Notes: generated by a model not told the origin, from the sequence alone. A DNA stretch of 64,000 bases from Sporofaciens musculi (GCF_009830285.1 NZ_WUQX01000001.1:744501-808500); one strand, 5' to 3'. Shown: positions 1 through 8,961, counted from the first letter of the stretch. Made by a program: numbers and translations.

Positions 1-1
1 T

Positions 2-109
2 CTGCTTGTGGATCAGATAGATATATCTGATGAAAAAATCGACGAGCTGGTAAAAGCATTTATGGATGCAATACCTGCACTTTTAAAATCGAAGCTGCAA
101 GTGGCATAA
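2..109 (+). CDS. C-terminal end of an unidentified protein
   Basis: An open frame enters from the left edge and stops at TAA 107-109, giving about 35 residues with an amphipathic helical look (DEKIDELVKAFMDAIPALL). I do not recognise the family. It does not match VirD4 or the usual maturase, although it lies just upstream of a truncated group II intron, so it may belong to another element inserted into that intron. It could also be chance coding; the upstream sequence is needed. Confidence 0.35.
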   Translation: MLVDQIDISDEKIDELVKAFMDAIPALLKSKLQVA

Positions 110-169
110 TTGACTGAACATTGACAACTAAATACTGCCAGATATTGAATTTTCAAGGTGCATAGCTAA

Positions 170-706
170 AATCTATGTGCGAAGTTTGAGTATATAAAAA
201 AACGGTATGGAAAATCGAAACAAATGCGCTGGATTGGAGATACACCAGTAGTACCTCTGGCATATGTGCAGTTTAAAATACCAATGCGCAAGAGCAGGAA
301 AATCAACCTATATACTCTAGACGGAAGAATGGAAATCCACAGCAATCTGAAACTGAATGTTGAAGATATGCTCTGGCTCATGCGCCACCCGGTAACAGGA
401 GAAACGGTACAGTTCAATGATAACCGAATCTCTCTCTATGCCGGGCAGGAAGGTAAATGTGCAATCACTGGAGAACAACTGGAAGTGATTCACTGTATTT
501 GTTACAGGAAATCAAATGAGTGTAAAAATGGCAGAGACAGTTACCGTAATCTGTTGCTTTTATCGCCTGCCGGATATGAATTTATCTCAACAACAGACAG
601 TATAAAGTTCGCTACACTGACAAAGAAGTATGAATTGAATAAGGCACAAATTACTAAGGTAAACAAACTGCGTGTTACCGCAGGGTTGGCAGAAATGTCA
701 ATGTAA
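170..706 (+). pseudogene. group II intron maturase, C-terminal HNH remnant
   Basis: The frame is open from 170, with an internal ATG at 224, and encodes the tail of a group II intron reverse transcriptase/maturase. It shows the RWIGDTPVVPLAYVQFK segment, the RHPVTG...NRISLYAGQEGKCAITG stretch with the first Cys of the HNH-like region, and the end SYRNLLLLSPAGYEFI. The reverse-transcriptase and thumb domains are absent. Upstream codons 170-223 may already belong to other sequence. It sits in the truncated intron that borders the virD4 exon and cannot be functional by itself. Confidence 0.7.
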
Positions 707-852
707 ATCGTAACAAACTGATTTAGCTAATGTGAAAAAGTGAGTGTGTATCACTGCTGAAACTATGCTTGATGGGGCGCCGGATGCGGTGAAAGTCGCA
801 TGTCCGGTGCTAGCCGGGGAAAAGCTGGAGATAACATCAAAGGCTTACCTAT
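170..852 (+). mobile_element. 5'-truncated group II intron inserted in virD4
   Basis: Only the 3' part of this intron is present: the HNH end of its maturase, then a 34-nt domain V (about 777-810, CGC triad, GAAA-containing loop) and a domain VI ending in CTTACCTAT. The virD4 reading frame (EPLVYIRSEKDIL) resumes right after, so I place the 3' splice site at about 852/853. The complete intron at 1688-4235 ends in almost the same way (CTTACCTCAT). Domains I-III and most of the maturase are missing, so it could only splice if the missing part were supplied elsewhere. Confidence 0.75.
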
Positions 853-1687
853 CGGAACCTCTCGTTTATATCCGGAGCGAGAAGGACATTTTGAAACTCG
901 TAAACACAATCATCTTAAACACCAAAGGGGAGGGGCAGCAATCCGGCGAGGATTTTTGGGTGAAAGCCGAGAAGCTCTATTACACTGCACTGATCGGGTA
1001 CATCTGGTATGAGTGCGTGGAGGAAGAACAGAATTTCACTACTTTGCTTGACATGATAAATGCCAGTGAAGCAAGGGAGGACGATGAGGAATTTAAAAAT
1101 CCCGTTGATTTGATGTTCGATGAGCTGGAGGAAAGAGAGCCGGAGCATTTTGCGGTAAAGCAGTATAAAAATATAAACTGGCGGCGGGCAAGACAGCCAA
1201 AAGCATTTTAATTAGCTGTGGCGCACGTTTAGCCCCCTTTGACATCAAGGAGCTGCGTGACCTGACAAGCTATGACGAGTTGGGGCTTGATATGATCGGG
1301 GATGAAAAGACAGCGTTGTTTGTCATTATCTCCGATACTGACGACACATTTAATTTTATCGTGTCTATCATGTATACGCAGCTTTTTAACCTGCTCTGTG
1401 ACAGGGCGGACGATGTGTATCATGGGAGATTGCCCGTCCATGTGCGCTGCTTACTCGATGAGTTTGCAAACATCGGGCAGATACCAAAGTTTGAGAAGCT
1501 GATTGCCACCATAAGGAGCCGGGAAATATCGGCTTCCATTATCTTGCAGTCAAAGTCACAGCTTAAAGCGATTTACAAGGACAACGCTGACACCATTGAA
1601 GGGAATTGTGATACCACCTTATTCCTCGGAGGGAAGGAAAAGACCACTTTAAAAGAGATGGCGGAAATTTTGGGTAAGGAAACGATA

Positions 1688-4235
1688 GTGCGCCCGTTAG
1701 GGTGTATGCCATAAACCGCCTTTAGCAAGCGGTAGACAAAGATATCAAAGAAAGGACGGTGAAAATTTATAGTCTATCATTCCACGACTTATCCGTGAGG
1801 GGAAACCCTCTGGGGAGTGTAGCATGTCGTTGTTATAGCCGCCACTATTAACGCTATAACTGGCATAAAACGGCGCAATCTTCTAACCGCTGTTTTATGT
1901 GGGGATGAAAATCCGTGTATGAGGATGAAAGCTAAACTGCTTGATTGGTAGCCGGAGCCTGGGAGTATCTGGCCTACGTGCGAAAGAAGATGAAACGCAC
2001 GGTGCTTTGGCGTCTGTCGCTCAATCGTCGGCAGACGTGCGATATCCAAAGCAGGGCAAGCCTTAGATTAGGTTGAACGGCGAACGCCACATATCTACAA
2101 AGATTACCGACAACACGGAACGCTAAGTATGGCATACGCTACCGGGGATGACCTAAACCCGCCCATATGCGGGCATGGTTACACAGCTCCCATAGTAGCC
2201 CGTGGACTCTGGATTTACAGGGATAGCCGTAAAAACGGAAGCGGGAGAGCCGCCCACATGACGAAGGGGAGCAGTATGCTTTTAATACAGAGAAAGAAAG
2301 GAAGGTGCGTGAGGCATCATGAGAAATCCAACTGATGTATTGAATAGCCTAAACAAACAGTCTAAAGATTTATCGTATAGGTTCCAAAGGCTCTACCGGA
2401 ACCTGTACAACCCGGAGTTTTACCTTTTGGCATATAGAAATATCTACGCCAATGAGGGAAGCATGACGCCGGGTGTGGATGGTGAAACACTGGACGGAAT
2501 GAGCAGTCCGAGAATAGAGCGTATCATCAGCGCATTAAAAGACCGTTCTTACCGCCCAAAACCTGCACGGCGTACATATATTGCAAAGAAAAACAGCAGT
2601 AAGAAGCGTCCGCTTGGGATTCCTTCCGGGGATGACAAGCTGGTGCAGGAAGTAGTCCGAATGATATTGGAAAGCATTTATGAGCCAACCTTCTCCGACT
2701 ATTCCCACGGATTCCGCCCGAAAAGGAGCTGCCATACAGCCCTCGAACAGATACAGCGGACATTTGCGGGGGCAAACTGGTTTGTGGAAGGTGACATTCA
2801 GGCATGTTTTGACAGCTTCGACCACCATGTTATCATTGATATTCTGCGCAGGCGCATTGATGACGAAGCTTTTATCTCATTGATGTGGAAATTTCTGAAA
2901 GCCGGATATATGGAACAATGGCAGTACAACAGGACTTACTGCGGCACTCCGCAGGGTTCCGGTATCAGTCCCATATTGGCAAATATTTACCTGCATGAAT
3001 TGGATATGTATGTGGAGGAATACAAAGAAGGCTTTATAAAAGGGAACCGGGTAAACCGTAAAGTGAACCCGGAATACGCCAGACGGAACCGTGAAGTGCA
3101 GAAGTTCATGCGCCAGAACAGGGAAGTATGGGATACGCTTACCGAAGCCGAAAAGAAAGAACGTGCCGGGGAATTACGCAGACTGCGGGAGAAACAGAGG
3201 GAAATCCCGTCTAAGCAGTTCAGGGATGAAACCTATAAAAACCTGCAATACGTCCGTTATGCGGATGACTTTATCATAAGCATTATCGGGAGCAAAAGGG
3301 ATGCGGAAGAATTAAAAGCAGACCTTGCTGTATTCCTCAAAGAAAAATTAAACCTTACGCTGTCAGTGGAGAAAACCAAAATCACCTATGCTACTGACCG
3401 GGCGAGATTCCTCGGCTATGATATCTCTATTTCAAAGAGCCGGGAAATCACAAAACGCCAAGGCAGGAAAGTGAAGGGGTACAGCGGCGCAGTAAAGTTA
3501 TACATGCCGCATGAAAAATGGGAATCAAAACTGTTGGAGTATGGCGCAATCCGTATCAAGAAGGACAAAGTTACACAAAAAGAGCATTGGAAAGCCATTC
3601 ACAGACCACAGCTCATTAACCGTAAGGATATCGAAATCCTGTCAAAGTACAACTCTGAAATCAGAGGTTTGTACAACTATTACTCACTGGCATGTAATGT
3701 ATGCGCAATGAGCAAGTATGCGAGTTTAATGCATTATAGTATGTTGAAAACATTCGCAAATAAATACCGCACAAAGACCAGAAAAATCAAAAAGAGATAT
3801 TTCAGAAATGGACGGTTTACAGTCATTTATAAGACAAAAGGCGGTATGAAGGAGAGCGTATTTTACAGAGGGCCTTTTATCCGCAAGGACAAGCCTAATG
3901 TGCCGCAGGCAGATATCCTGCCCGCCTATAAGCGGTATGATAAACCGAACCGCATAGCGGCAAAACTGCGCTCCAAAACCTGTGAACTCTGCGGACAGTA
4001 CACAAATGACGTGGAGATTCATCAGGTGAAACGGCTGAAAAGCCTTAGCGGTAAATATGAGTGGGAAAAAGTTATGTTAAAGAACCATAGGAAAACGCTG
4101 GCAGTATGCCCGGCGTGCCACCGTGAGATACACGGAAAAGACTGATTTTGTTAGTTGATGGCATATGGAGAGCCGTGTGCATCGAGAGGTGCCCGCACGG
4201 TTCGGGAGGGAGCGTCCACGAGGCGCTTACCTCAT
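1688..4235 (+). mobile_element. complete group II intron in virD4
   Basis: The intron starts with GTGCG at 1688 and ends with CTTACCTCAT at 4235. Removing it rejoins virD4 codons exactly (ATA | GAC). A 34-nt domain V lies at 4170-4203 with an AGC triad, and the reverse-transcriptase gene lies at 2319-4145 in domain IV. The roughly 630 nt before that gene form the structured domain I-III region. It is on the virD4 coding strand, as needed for splicing from that transcript, so it need not inactivate the coupling protein. Confidence 0.9.
2319..4145 (+). CDS. ltrA: group II intron reverse transcriptase/maturase with HNH endonuclease
   Basis: A 608-residue intron-encoded protein. It begins with the RT-0/RT-1 region (FQRLYRNLYNPEFYLLAYRNIYANEGSMTPGVDG) and has conserved blocks RPLGIPS, HGFRPKRSCHTAL, GDIQACFDSFDH, and the catalytic YADD near residue 315. 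A maturase/thumb domain follows, and the C-terminal HNH zinc domain is CELCG...H...CPACHREIH. The length is normal and the frame is intact. It should help splice its own intron and carry out target-primed retrohoming. The start ATG at 2319 overlaps another frame and lies in intron domain IV. Confidence 0.93.
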   Translation: MRNPTDVLNSLNKQSKDLSYRFQRLYRNLYNPEFYLLAYRNIYANEGSMTPGVDGETLDGMSSPRIERIISALKDRSYRPKPARRTYIAKKNSSKKRPLGIPSGDDKLVQEVVRMILESIYEPTFSDYSHGFRPKRSCHTALEQIQRTFAGANWFVEGDIQACFDSFDHHVIIDILRRRIDDEAFISLMWKFLKAGYMEQWQYNRTYCGTPQGSGISPILANIYLHELDMYVEEYKEGFIKGNRVNRKVNPEYARRNREVQKFMRQNREVWDTLTEAEKKERAGELRRLREKQREIPSKQFRDETYKNLQYVRYADDFIISIIGSKRDAEELKADLAVFLKEKLNLTLSVEKTKITYATDRARFLGYDISISKSREITKRQGRKVKGYSGAVKLYMPHEKWESKLLEYGAIRIKKDKVTQKEHWKAIHRPQLINRKDIEILSKYNSEIRGLYNYYSLACNVCAMSKYASLMHYSMLKTFANKYRTKTRKIKKRYFRNGRFTVIYKTKGGMKESVFYRGPFIRKDKPNVPQADILPAYKRYDKPNRIAAKLRSKTCELCGQYTNDVEIHQVKRLKSLSGKYEWEKVMLKNHRKTLAVCPACHREIHGKD

Positions 4236-4606
4236 GACCTTTACAATACCTCTGACACAAGGGGTACGTCGCAGTCCTACGGTTTAAATTATCAAAAGAC
4301 CGGAAAAGAATTGATGAGCCAAGATGAGATTGCGGTCATGGACGGAGGGAAGTGCATCATGCAGCTTAGAGGGGTTAGACCATTTTTCTCCAATAAGTTT
4401 GACATCACCAAGCACAAGCAGTACCGGCTTTTGTCCGATTTTGACGACAAGAACGCCTTAGACATCGAAAAATATGTAAAGAACCTGTGTAAAGCAAGAG
4501 TCAGGGACAATGACACCGTTGATGAGGTGGAGGATGCAGGCGTGATTGAAGCATGACAACTGAATATGGAAAAAACTGAATAGGGAACTCGTAAACCAGC
4601 CACAGG

Positions 4607-4631
4607 ACTTCTGGACAAAAAGTCCAGAAGT
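4607..4631. repeat. 25-bp palindromic repeat, copy 1 (intergenic)
   Basis: Perfect inverted repeat with 10-nt arms ACTTCTGGAC and GTCCAGAAGT around an A5 loop. It lies between virD4 and maff2. Five further near-identical copies occur at 21127, 21286, 62192, 63284 and 63762. Confidence 0.85.
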
Positions 4632-4737
4632 GGAACAGAGTTTTGAATGTACTTGGGAAAGGACAAAACAAAGCGCCCGGCATAGCCAATCGCCAAACTG
4701 AATATGCCGGATGCCCGCAGGGTTCTTCCTAAAGGAT

Positions 4738-4774
4738 TGCCCTGTCTTTATCTTACCATAAGGCAGGGCATTTT
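4738..4774 (+). terminator. hairpin between virD4 and maff2
   Basis: Arms TGCCCTG and CAGGGCA, extended by CTT/AAG across a mismatch, are followed by TTTT. It may end or weaken readthrough from virD4 into maff2. The T run is short. Confidence 0.5.
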
Positions 4775-4838
4775 AACATGAAAAACTCTTTCGGAAACCA
4801 GACAAAAAATTATTTTTGAGAAAGAAAGAGGTAGAAAC

Positions 4839-4997
4839 ATGGCATTTTTTACAACAGCAGTAACAGGATTAAAGACAGTCGTAACAGCAATCGGCGCAGG
4901 CGTGGGCGTGTGGGGCGTCATCAACCTGCTCGAAGGATACGGAAATGATAATCCGGGTGCGAAAAGTCAGGGCATCAAGCAGGTCACGGCGAATTAG
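4839..4997 (+). pseudogene. maff2: Maff2 family membrane protein, 5' part (interrupted by IME)
   Basis: The 52-codon frame begins MAFFTTAVTGL and continues with VVTAIGAGVGVWGVINLLEGYGNDNPGAKSQGIKQ, the usual first half of the short Maff2 membrane protein found between virD4 and trbL in Tn1549-type elements. After GIKQ the sequence changes to VTAN and stops, because the IME begins at about 4983. The missing half (LMSGGGIIIVAQTVIPQLSSLFS) is found at 17063-17137. A good AAAGAGG site precedes the ATG. Confidence 0.9.
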
Positions 4998-5132
4998 AGG
5001 TAATCAAAAGAGGAAAGGAAAAGCACAATCCAGACGGAACCGGCGGTACAGTCAAGAAATATTTGTGAGTTAGCAAGAATCCTGATATAATGGGTATAAG
5101 CGCCCATCCGGGGCAGAAAGGCAGGGAGAAAA

Positions 5133-5405
5133 ATGCACATTAGCTACAAACCGCTCTGGCACACACTGATAGAGCGAAACATGAGGAAAGAGGATTTAAG
5201 GCTTGCCGCTGGCCTGACCACAAATATGATAGCCAACATGGGCAAAGAAGGGAAACACATCAGCATGGACACGCTGGCACGAATCTGCGAAACGCTGGAT
5301 TGTGGCATTATGGACGTGATTGAACTGGCCAGTGACGAGCCTTCCACCACAGGAGGGAACGACAATGGAAAAACTGAAAGAAAGAATCACAGAGAACGGC
5401 ATTGA
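5133..5405 (+). CDS. small Cro/CI-type helix-turn-helix regulator
   Basis: A 90-residue protein. The N-terminal 70 residues match the compact Xre domain used in mobile elements (LWHTLIERNMRKEDLRLAAGLTTNMIANMGKEGKHISMDTLARICETLDCGIMDVIEL), with the helix-turn-helix around residues 19-45. The tail is charged. GGGAG lies upstream of ATG 5133. It is the first gene of the IME and overlaps tnpV by 41 nt, so both are probably co-transcribed. It likely controls element genes; no operator could be tied to it. Confidence 0.8.
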   Translation: MHISYKPLWHTLIERNMRKEDLRLAAGLTTNMIANMGKEGKHISMDTLARICETLDCGIMDVIELASDEPSTTGGNDNGKTERKNHRERH

Positions 5406-5745
5406 TTATATTCTGGTAGGCGACTACTATATCCCGGACTTGAAGCTGCCAGAGGAGAACCGCCCCATCGGACGCTATGGGCGGCTGCACCGGGAATATC
5501 TCAAACAGGAACACCCGGCACGGTACAGCTCCCTTATCCTTACAGGGAAATTGTGGACATACCTTGCCGACCTGAACGAGCAGGCAGAGGAACGGCTTGA
5601 CCTTATTATAGAGCAGATGAAAGCCGCCGAGGAAGTGACCGAGGAACTAAAAGCCCGGAACCAGCTTGAATGGGTAGGACGGATGAACAATATCCGAAGC
5701 CGGGCGGAGGAAATCATAAATAGTGAACTTATCTATACCATGTAA
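5365..5745 (+). CDS. tnpV: TnpV-like transposon-encoded protein
   Basis: A 126-residue protein of the TnpV family, found in Tn4451-like and related clostridial elements; its function is unknown. The pattern is Y-IP-L, then YGRLHREYL, GKL, EQAEERLDLI, VTEELKARNQLEWVGRMNNIRSRAEEI and ELIY. I chose ATG 5365 because AGGAGG sits just before it, although the frame is open earlier inside the upstream gene. A second tnpV lies at 29999-30355 overlapping the SNF2 gene, and the two share a clear alternating motif pattern. Confidence 0.85.
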   Translation: MEKLKERITENGIDYILVGDYYIPDLKLPEENRPIGRYGRLHREYLKQEHPARYSSLILTGKLWTYLADLNEQAEERLDLIIEQMKAAEEVTEELKARNQLEWVGRMNNIRSRAEEIINSELIYTM

Positions 5746-5809
5746 TCAGGGTATAAAATGGCCAGCCAGAATATAAATGGCTGGTCATTTTAAGTTGAAA
5801 GCACCATTC

Positions 5810-5989
5810 CTATTCGGTCTGCCCGGTTTCAATCTCCCCATGTTCTCTTTCAATCTGTTCCAAATGCTGCATCAGCACATATTCAATGTAATTCGTCATT
5901 GAGCGATGTTCTTTGGTTGCCAGAAATCCAATTTTATCAAATACTTCGTCTGATAGACGCAAGGTAAATACACGCTTGTTGGTTGCCAT
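5810..5989 (-). CDS. ribbon-helix-helix protein, paralogue 1
   Basis: A 59-residue protein starting MATNKRVFTLRLSDEVFDKIGFLA, the beta strand plus two helices of the RHH (CopG/Arc-type) DNA-binding fold, ending in an acidic tail. The start at 5989 has GGAGGGGAG upstream. It is nearly the same as the protein encoded at 6106-6288, including the upstream region, so the pair is a tandem duplication. It probably represses its own promoter or element genes. Confidence 0.8.
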   Translation of the reverse strand: MATNKRVFTLRLSDEVFDKIGFLATKEHRSMTNYIEYVLMQHLEQIEREHGEIETGQTE

Positions 5990-6105
5990 ATTTCTCCCCT
6001 CCATTCCGGGTATGAATTTATGGTAGCCCAAATCAGAAAAAATATATACGTTCACAAGACAGTCAAGTGATAGCATTTTATATCTAAAGACAGGAAACGC
6101 CATAA

Positions 6106-6288
6106 TCAATCTTTAGTTTGGTCAGTTATAATTATGCCATGTTCCTTCTCTACTTTTTCCAAGTGCTGGATTAACACATATTCAATATAGTTGGTCAATG
6201 AGCGATGTTCACTTGTAGCCAAAATACCGATTTTATCAAACACTTCGTCTGACAGACGCAAAGTGAATACTTTCTTATTGGTTGCCAT
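6106..6288 (-). CDS. ribbon-helix-helix protein, paralogue 2
   Basis: A 60-residue protein starting MATNKKVFTLRLSDEVFDKIGILATSEHRSLTNYIEYVLIQHLE, with the same RHH fold as its neighbour at 5810-5989 (about 75% identical by eye). The start at 6288 follows GGAGGGCAGG. An inverted repeat lies about 60 nt upstream (6350-6370). Having two such proteins may allow mixed dimers. Their targets are unknown. Confidence 0.8.
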   Translation of the reverse strand: MATNKKVFTLRLSDEVFDKIGILATSEHRSLTNYIEYVLIQHLEKVEKEHGIIITDQTKD

Positions 6289-6349
6289 ATCCCTGCCCTC
6301 CATTTTGGGTATGTATAAATGGTAATCGAATTTCGGCAAATAATATACA

Positions 6350-6370
6350 GTCACTTGACAGGTAAGTGAC
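6350..6370. promoter_or_regulatory. operator-like inverted repeat upstream of RHH paralogue 2
   Basis: Arms GTCACTT and AAGTGAC with a 7-nt centre GACAGGT. A related site (CAC-aa-GACAG-tc-AAGTGA) lies at 6053-6070 upstream of paralogue 1, so the motif was kept in both copies. It is a likely binding site for the RHH proteins. Confidence 0.5.
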
Positions 6371-6439
6371 ATCACTTTATAGTATAAGAGTGGTCAATCA
6401 ACTAAAAATGTATATAAGTTTAAAGCGGAGGAATGGAAT

Positions 6440-7261
6440 GTGAAAGGTTTATGGCAAAAAGTGAAAGAAATGTGGTGGTATTTCTGGGAAGTGGACGAAA
6501 ACGACAGCACAGAAGAAAGGCTAAGCTCATTTGATAAGCGGTGGCTCCTGTACTGGAATTTCATGACCTGTATGGGAGTGCTAATACTTTTCATGATAGT
6601 AATAGGAATCAATAATATCCGTGTAACCCGTCAGAACGGAAAAGACGTAGAGGAAGCCATAAGCATGATTGCAACCTATATGGCATCCGCCACAAAGGAC
6701 GAATATGACAAGATTGCCCAGACTATCCGGCATGATTTGGTATTCAGTGAATACGGCGAGGACATAGAGAATTTTATCCAGTATATCCCCAACACCGCCG
6801 AAACCTGCCGTATCTGCATGGAAAGCTACCCGGCTCAGGCAGTCCTTGTCTGTGCCAATACAGGACAGTTCTATTCCTTAGATTTGTACGATATAGGAGA
6901 AAGCCCGGACAACAGCAGCCGAGGGGGAACCATCATGAATTTTGGTTATGATGAAGTCAGCCAGACCAGCGTCCATATCACCAAAAGCCCCGACCAAAAG
7001 ACAGGATATGCGGAGATAGACCGTGGACGTGGCATTGTCAGCGTCCATAGGATGAAGGCACTGTTTTGTGACGATTGTATCTGGGATATACTGAACACAG
7101 TTGAACACCAGTTGATAGAAGAATTTTTCATTTTCGACACAGAGAAAAGGACATTCTCTCCGATAGACGATAGTACGACATTACAGATAGGCGATTACCA
7201 TCTGGATATTGAATATAAGGACAGTGACTACAGAATTGACATCAACTATACCAGTGAATAA
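6440..7261 (+). CDS. single-pass membrane protein of unknown function
   Basis: A 273-residue protein. About 35 charged and aromatic residues are followed by one membrane segment near residues 37-59 (LLYWNFMTCMGVLILFMIVIGI). A soluble domain of about 210 residues follows, with a CRICMESYP pair of cysteines, a CDDC pair and an acidic C-terminus. I do not recognise the family. The GTG start at 6440 is chosen because GCGGAGG lies 8 nt upstream; an ATG nearby is out of frame. It is transcribed away from the RHH genes and toward the convergent repressor at 7309-8118. Confidence 0.65.
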   Translation: MKGLWQKVKEMWWYFWEVDENDSTEERLSSFDKRWLLYWNFMTCMGVLILFMIVIGINNIRVTRQNGKDVEEAISMIATYMASATKDEYDKIAQTIRHDLVFSEYGEDIENFIQYIPNTAETCRICMESYPAQAVLVCANTGQFYSLDLYDIGESPDNSSRGGTIMNFGYDEVSQTSVHITKSPDQKTGYAEIDRGRGIVSVHRMKALFCDDCIWDILNTVEHQLIEEFFIFDTEKRTFSPIDDSTTLQIGDYHLDIEYKDSDYRIDINYTSE

Positions 7262-7308
7262 GAAGCTGCCGTTGCAGGAACCGCTAAATTTCCTGTAACG
7301 GCATTTCC

Positions 7309-8118
7309 TTATCTCCGCTTCATCCTGCTCAACGGGGAATCCTTATATGCCGGAGTTTTCTTCATAACATTCTTCAAAACCGTGCGCTCCTGCTCCGACA
7401 GCTTCTCATACCGGATTTGTAGCTGCGTACACATCAGGGCAGTGAACACATCCAGATAGGAACCCGGCACGGCCAGCGCCTTCTTTGCGTCCCTGATTAG
7501 CTTCATGCCATTGGAGCCGTCCGGCGCACTGTCCGTATCATTCTTGTGCGCTTCCCTTATGGCATGGAGGATAGTGTCCCAAGTCCGGTGCGTGACCTGA
7601 CAGAAATAATCTTCTTCCTGTACCTGCATGGTTTCCAACGCCTTTAACGCAGCATCTTCCTCCACCGGCTGATATTGGGAAAGGACTTGCCCCCGCAGGA
7701 CTTCCAGAAGGCTGTTGAAGTTTTGGAAGTGGGCGGTTGCCACACCATCTACATAAATTTCCGTGTCTGTTATCAGGGTAACAAAATCCTCATGTGTGGC
7801 AATCTCACACAGCAGCCGGTTGTTGATACGCCCGCTTTTCAACAACTCCACCATGCTGTCACTCAAATGCAGCTCCGTAAGTTCCATGCCCGGATGGTTC
7901 CGGTTCTCTGTCAGGCAGAGCAGGTAATCCGTTGACACACCGTAAAACTTTGCCAGCTCCACAAGGTTTTTGTGGCTGATTTCCTTGAGTTCGTCATTCT
8001 CATAGCTTCCCAAGGCTGATTTGGAAATCTTTGTAGCCGCCGCCAGTTCCTCTAATTTTAAATGCCGCTCCGTCCTTAAATCCTTTAACCGCTCCTGAAT
8101 CGTTATCCCCTGTTTCAT
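7309..8118 (-). CDS. Xre-family transcriptional regulator with long C-terminal domain
   Basis: A 269-residue protein with an N-terminal helix-turn-helix (residues about 5-60, ITIQERLKDLRTERHLKLEELAAATKISKSALGSYEN) and a long mainly helical C-terminal domain of unknown ligand. I chose ATG at 8118 (MKQGIT) because the upstream extension is low-quality and a purine-rich site lies just before. Two palindromes built on TGCAAAATGC-like cores lie 100-150 nt upstream and are good candidates for its operator. It probably keeps IME genes silent. Confidence 0.82.
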   Translation of the reverse strand: MKQGITIQERLKDLRTERHLKLEELAAATKISKSALGSYENDELKEISHKNLVELAKFYGVSTDYLLCLTENRNHPGMELTELHLSDSMVELLKSGRINNRLLCEIATHEDFVTLITDTEIYVDGVATAHFQNFNSLLEVLRGQVLSQYQPVEEDAALKALETMQVQEEDYFCQVTHRTWDTILHAIREAHKNDTDSAPDGSNGMKLIRDAKKALAVPGSYLDVFTALMCTQLQIRYEKLSEQERTVLKNVMKKTPAYKDSPLSRMKRR

Positions 8119-8215
8119 GGCTTCCTGCTCCTTCCCTGCGGCCAGCTTTTGCCGCCATCCCCATTGTACCACATATCCATGCCGGGCGCATTTCCCTTTG
8201 TGATTCTTTTCAAAG

Positions 8216-8266
8216 GCGCAAAATGCGCTTTTGATTTGCCCGGATTTTCAGAAGTGCAAAATGCAC
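8216..8266. promoter_or_regulatory. paired operator-like palindromes
   Basis: GCGCAAAATGCGC at 8216-8228 and GTGCAAAATGCAC at 8254-8266 are 13-bp palindromes with the same AAAAT centre, 38 bp apart. A further half site TTTTGCAC is at 8273-8280. They lie upstream of the reverse-strand Xre gene. Confidence 0.55.
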
Positions 8267-8769
8267 ATCTGATTTTGCACCCGTCCGGCAGAAAGCCTTT
8301 TCCGCAATCGTGGAATTTTTCAGATTTTGGGCTTTATTCCTGATTCGTGGACATACGGCACATGGTACAAAAATGTCATATGATATAGGCAGTTCATCGA
8401 TGGATTATTCCAATCGAATGACCGGCCTGTATGGGATATGCTCCCCGGCGATGTAACGCAACGACTTCCGGCAGGGAAACGGAGGAACCCTGACCGGAAC
8501 GAGCGTACCAAGGAGAGCGAAACGCCGCCAAAGACGGGGGCAGGAACGACAGCAGAGGGAACCGGCAAAATGAACACCGAAACGATACCGAAACACAACA
8601 ATTTCACGGGGCATAGTCTGCCCTGCCCGTAATACCAAGGGGGATTTTGGGGCGGCTCTACGGCTGTATTTCTTCTGAAAATCGCCCCGAAACGATACAC
8701 AAAAAACCACTGCCCGCCCATTCCGGCTGTACCTGCTGAATCGGGCGGTTTTTCTATGGAGGAGGCACT
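8267..8769. other. stretch without a convincing gene inside the IME
   Basis: About 500 nt with only one short plus-strand frame (8438-8632, 64 codons) that has no good ribosome site or recognisable family. GC is high and short motifs such as CGATACCGAAAC recur around 8580 and 8690. It ends in the terminator-like hairpin at 8714-8753. Nothing else could be identified. Confidence 0.4.
8714..8753 (+). terminator. intrinsic terminator hairpin
   Basis: Arms CCGCCCATTC and GAATCGGGCGG (one bulged C) are followed by TTTTT. It precedes the cluster beginning at 8770 and would isolate it from upstream transcription. Confidence 0.65.
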
Positions 8770-8961
8770 ATGCCGAGAATGTCAAAGAAGTTGAAGAAAG
8801 AGCTTGCTTTCTTCCTGAACGACCGGGGGCGCAGAAGCTACAACGGACTTTGCCGGAAATGCCAGCATGGGTGCAAGCAGAGTTTCCGGGCTGTCATTAT
8901 CGACTGCCCCCACTACCTATCCAAACGAGCCAAAAGGAGGACACCATCCAATGAATTGTGA
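8770..8961 (+). CDS. small cysteine-rich IME protein
   Basis: A 63-residue basic protein, MPRMSKKLKKELAFFLNDRG followed by CRKC, C and CPHY cysteines in a zinc-ribbon-like spacing, and a basic tail. GGAGGAGG precedes ATG 8770. The stop overlaps the next start (ATGAATTGTGA), suggesting translational coupling. I have seen this type in Tn4451-like clostridial elements, but no function is known to me. It may bind nucleic acid. Confidence 0.65.
   Translation: MPRMSKKLKKELAFFLNDRGRRSYNGLCRKCQHGCKQSFRAVIIDCPHYLSKRAKRRTPSNEL

Larger units (their letters stand above)
853..4556 (+). pseudogene. virD4: VirD4/TraG-type coupling protein, split by intron and frameshifted
   Basis: This is the C-terminal two thirds of the type IV coupling ATPase that brings the relaxosome to the conjugation channel. 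Exon segments are 853-1687 and 4236-4556. Visible family sequence includes YIRSEKDILKLVNTII, the ISDTDDTFNFIVS block, the Walker B region CLLDEFANIGQIPKFEKL, the QSKSQLKAIYKDNADTI motif and the tail FDITKHKQYRLLSDF. The Walker A part lies left of the window. A one-base loss in the A run at 1167-1171 moves the frame (KQYKN instead of KQYKKYKLAAGKTAKS), and the second exon joins in frame once the intron is removed (GKETI + DLYNTSDTRG). Without correction of the frameshift it is dead. Confidence 0.85.

Noticed and set aside
8438..8632. 64-codon ORF in the IME
   Set aside because: No convincing ribosome site, odd composition, no recognisable family. Left as non-coding.
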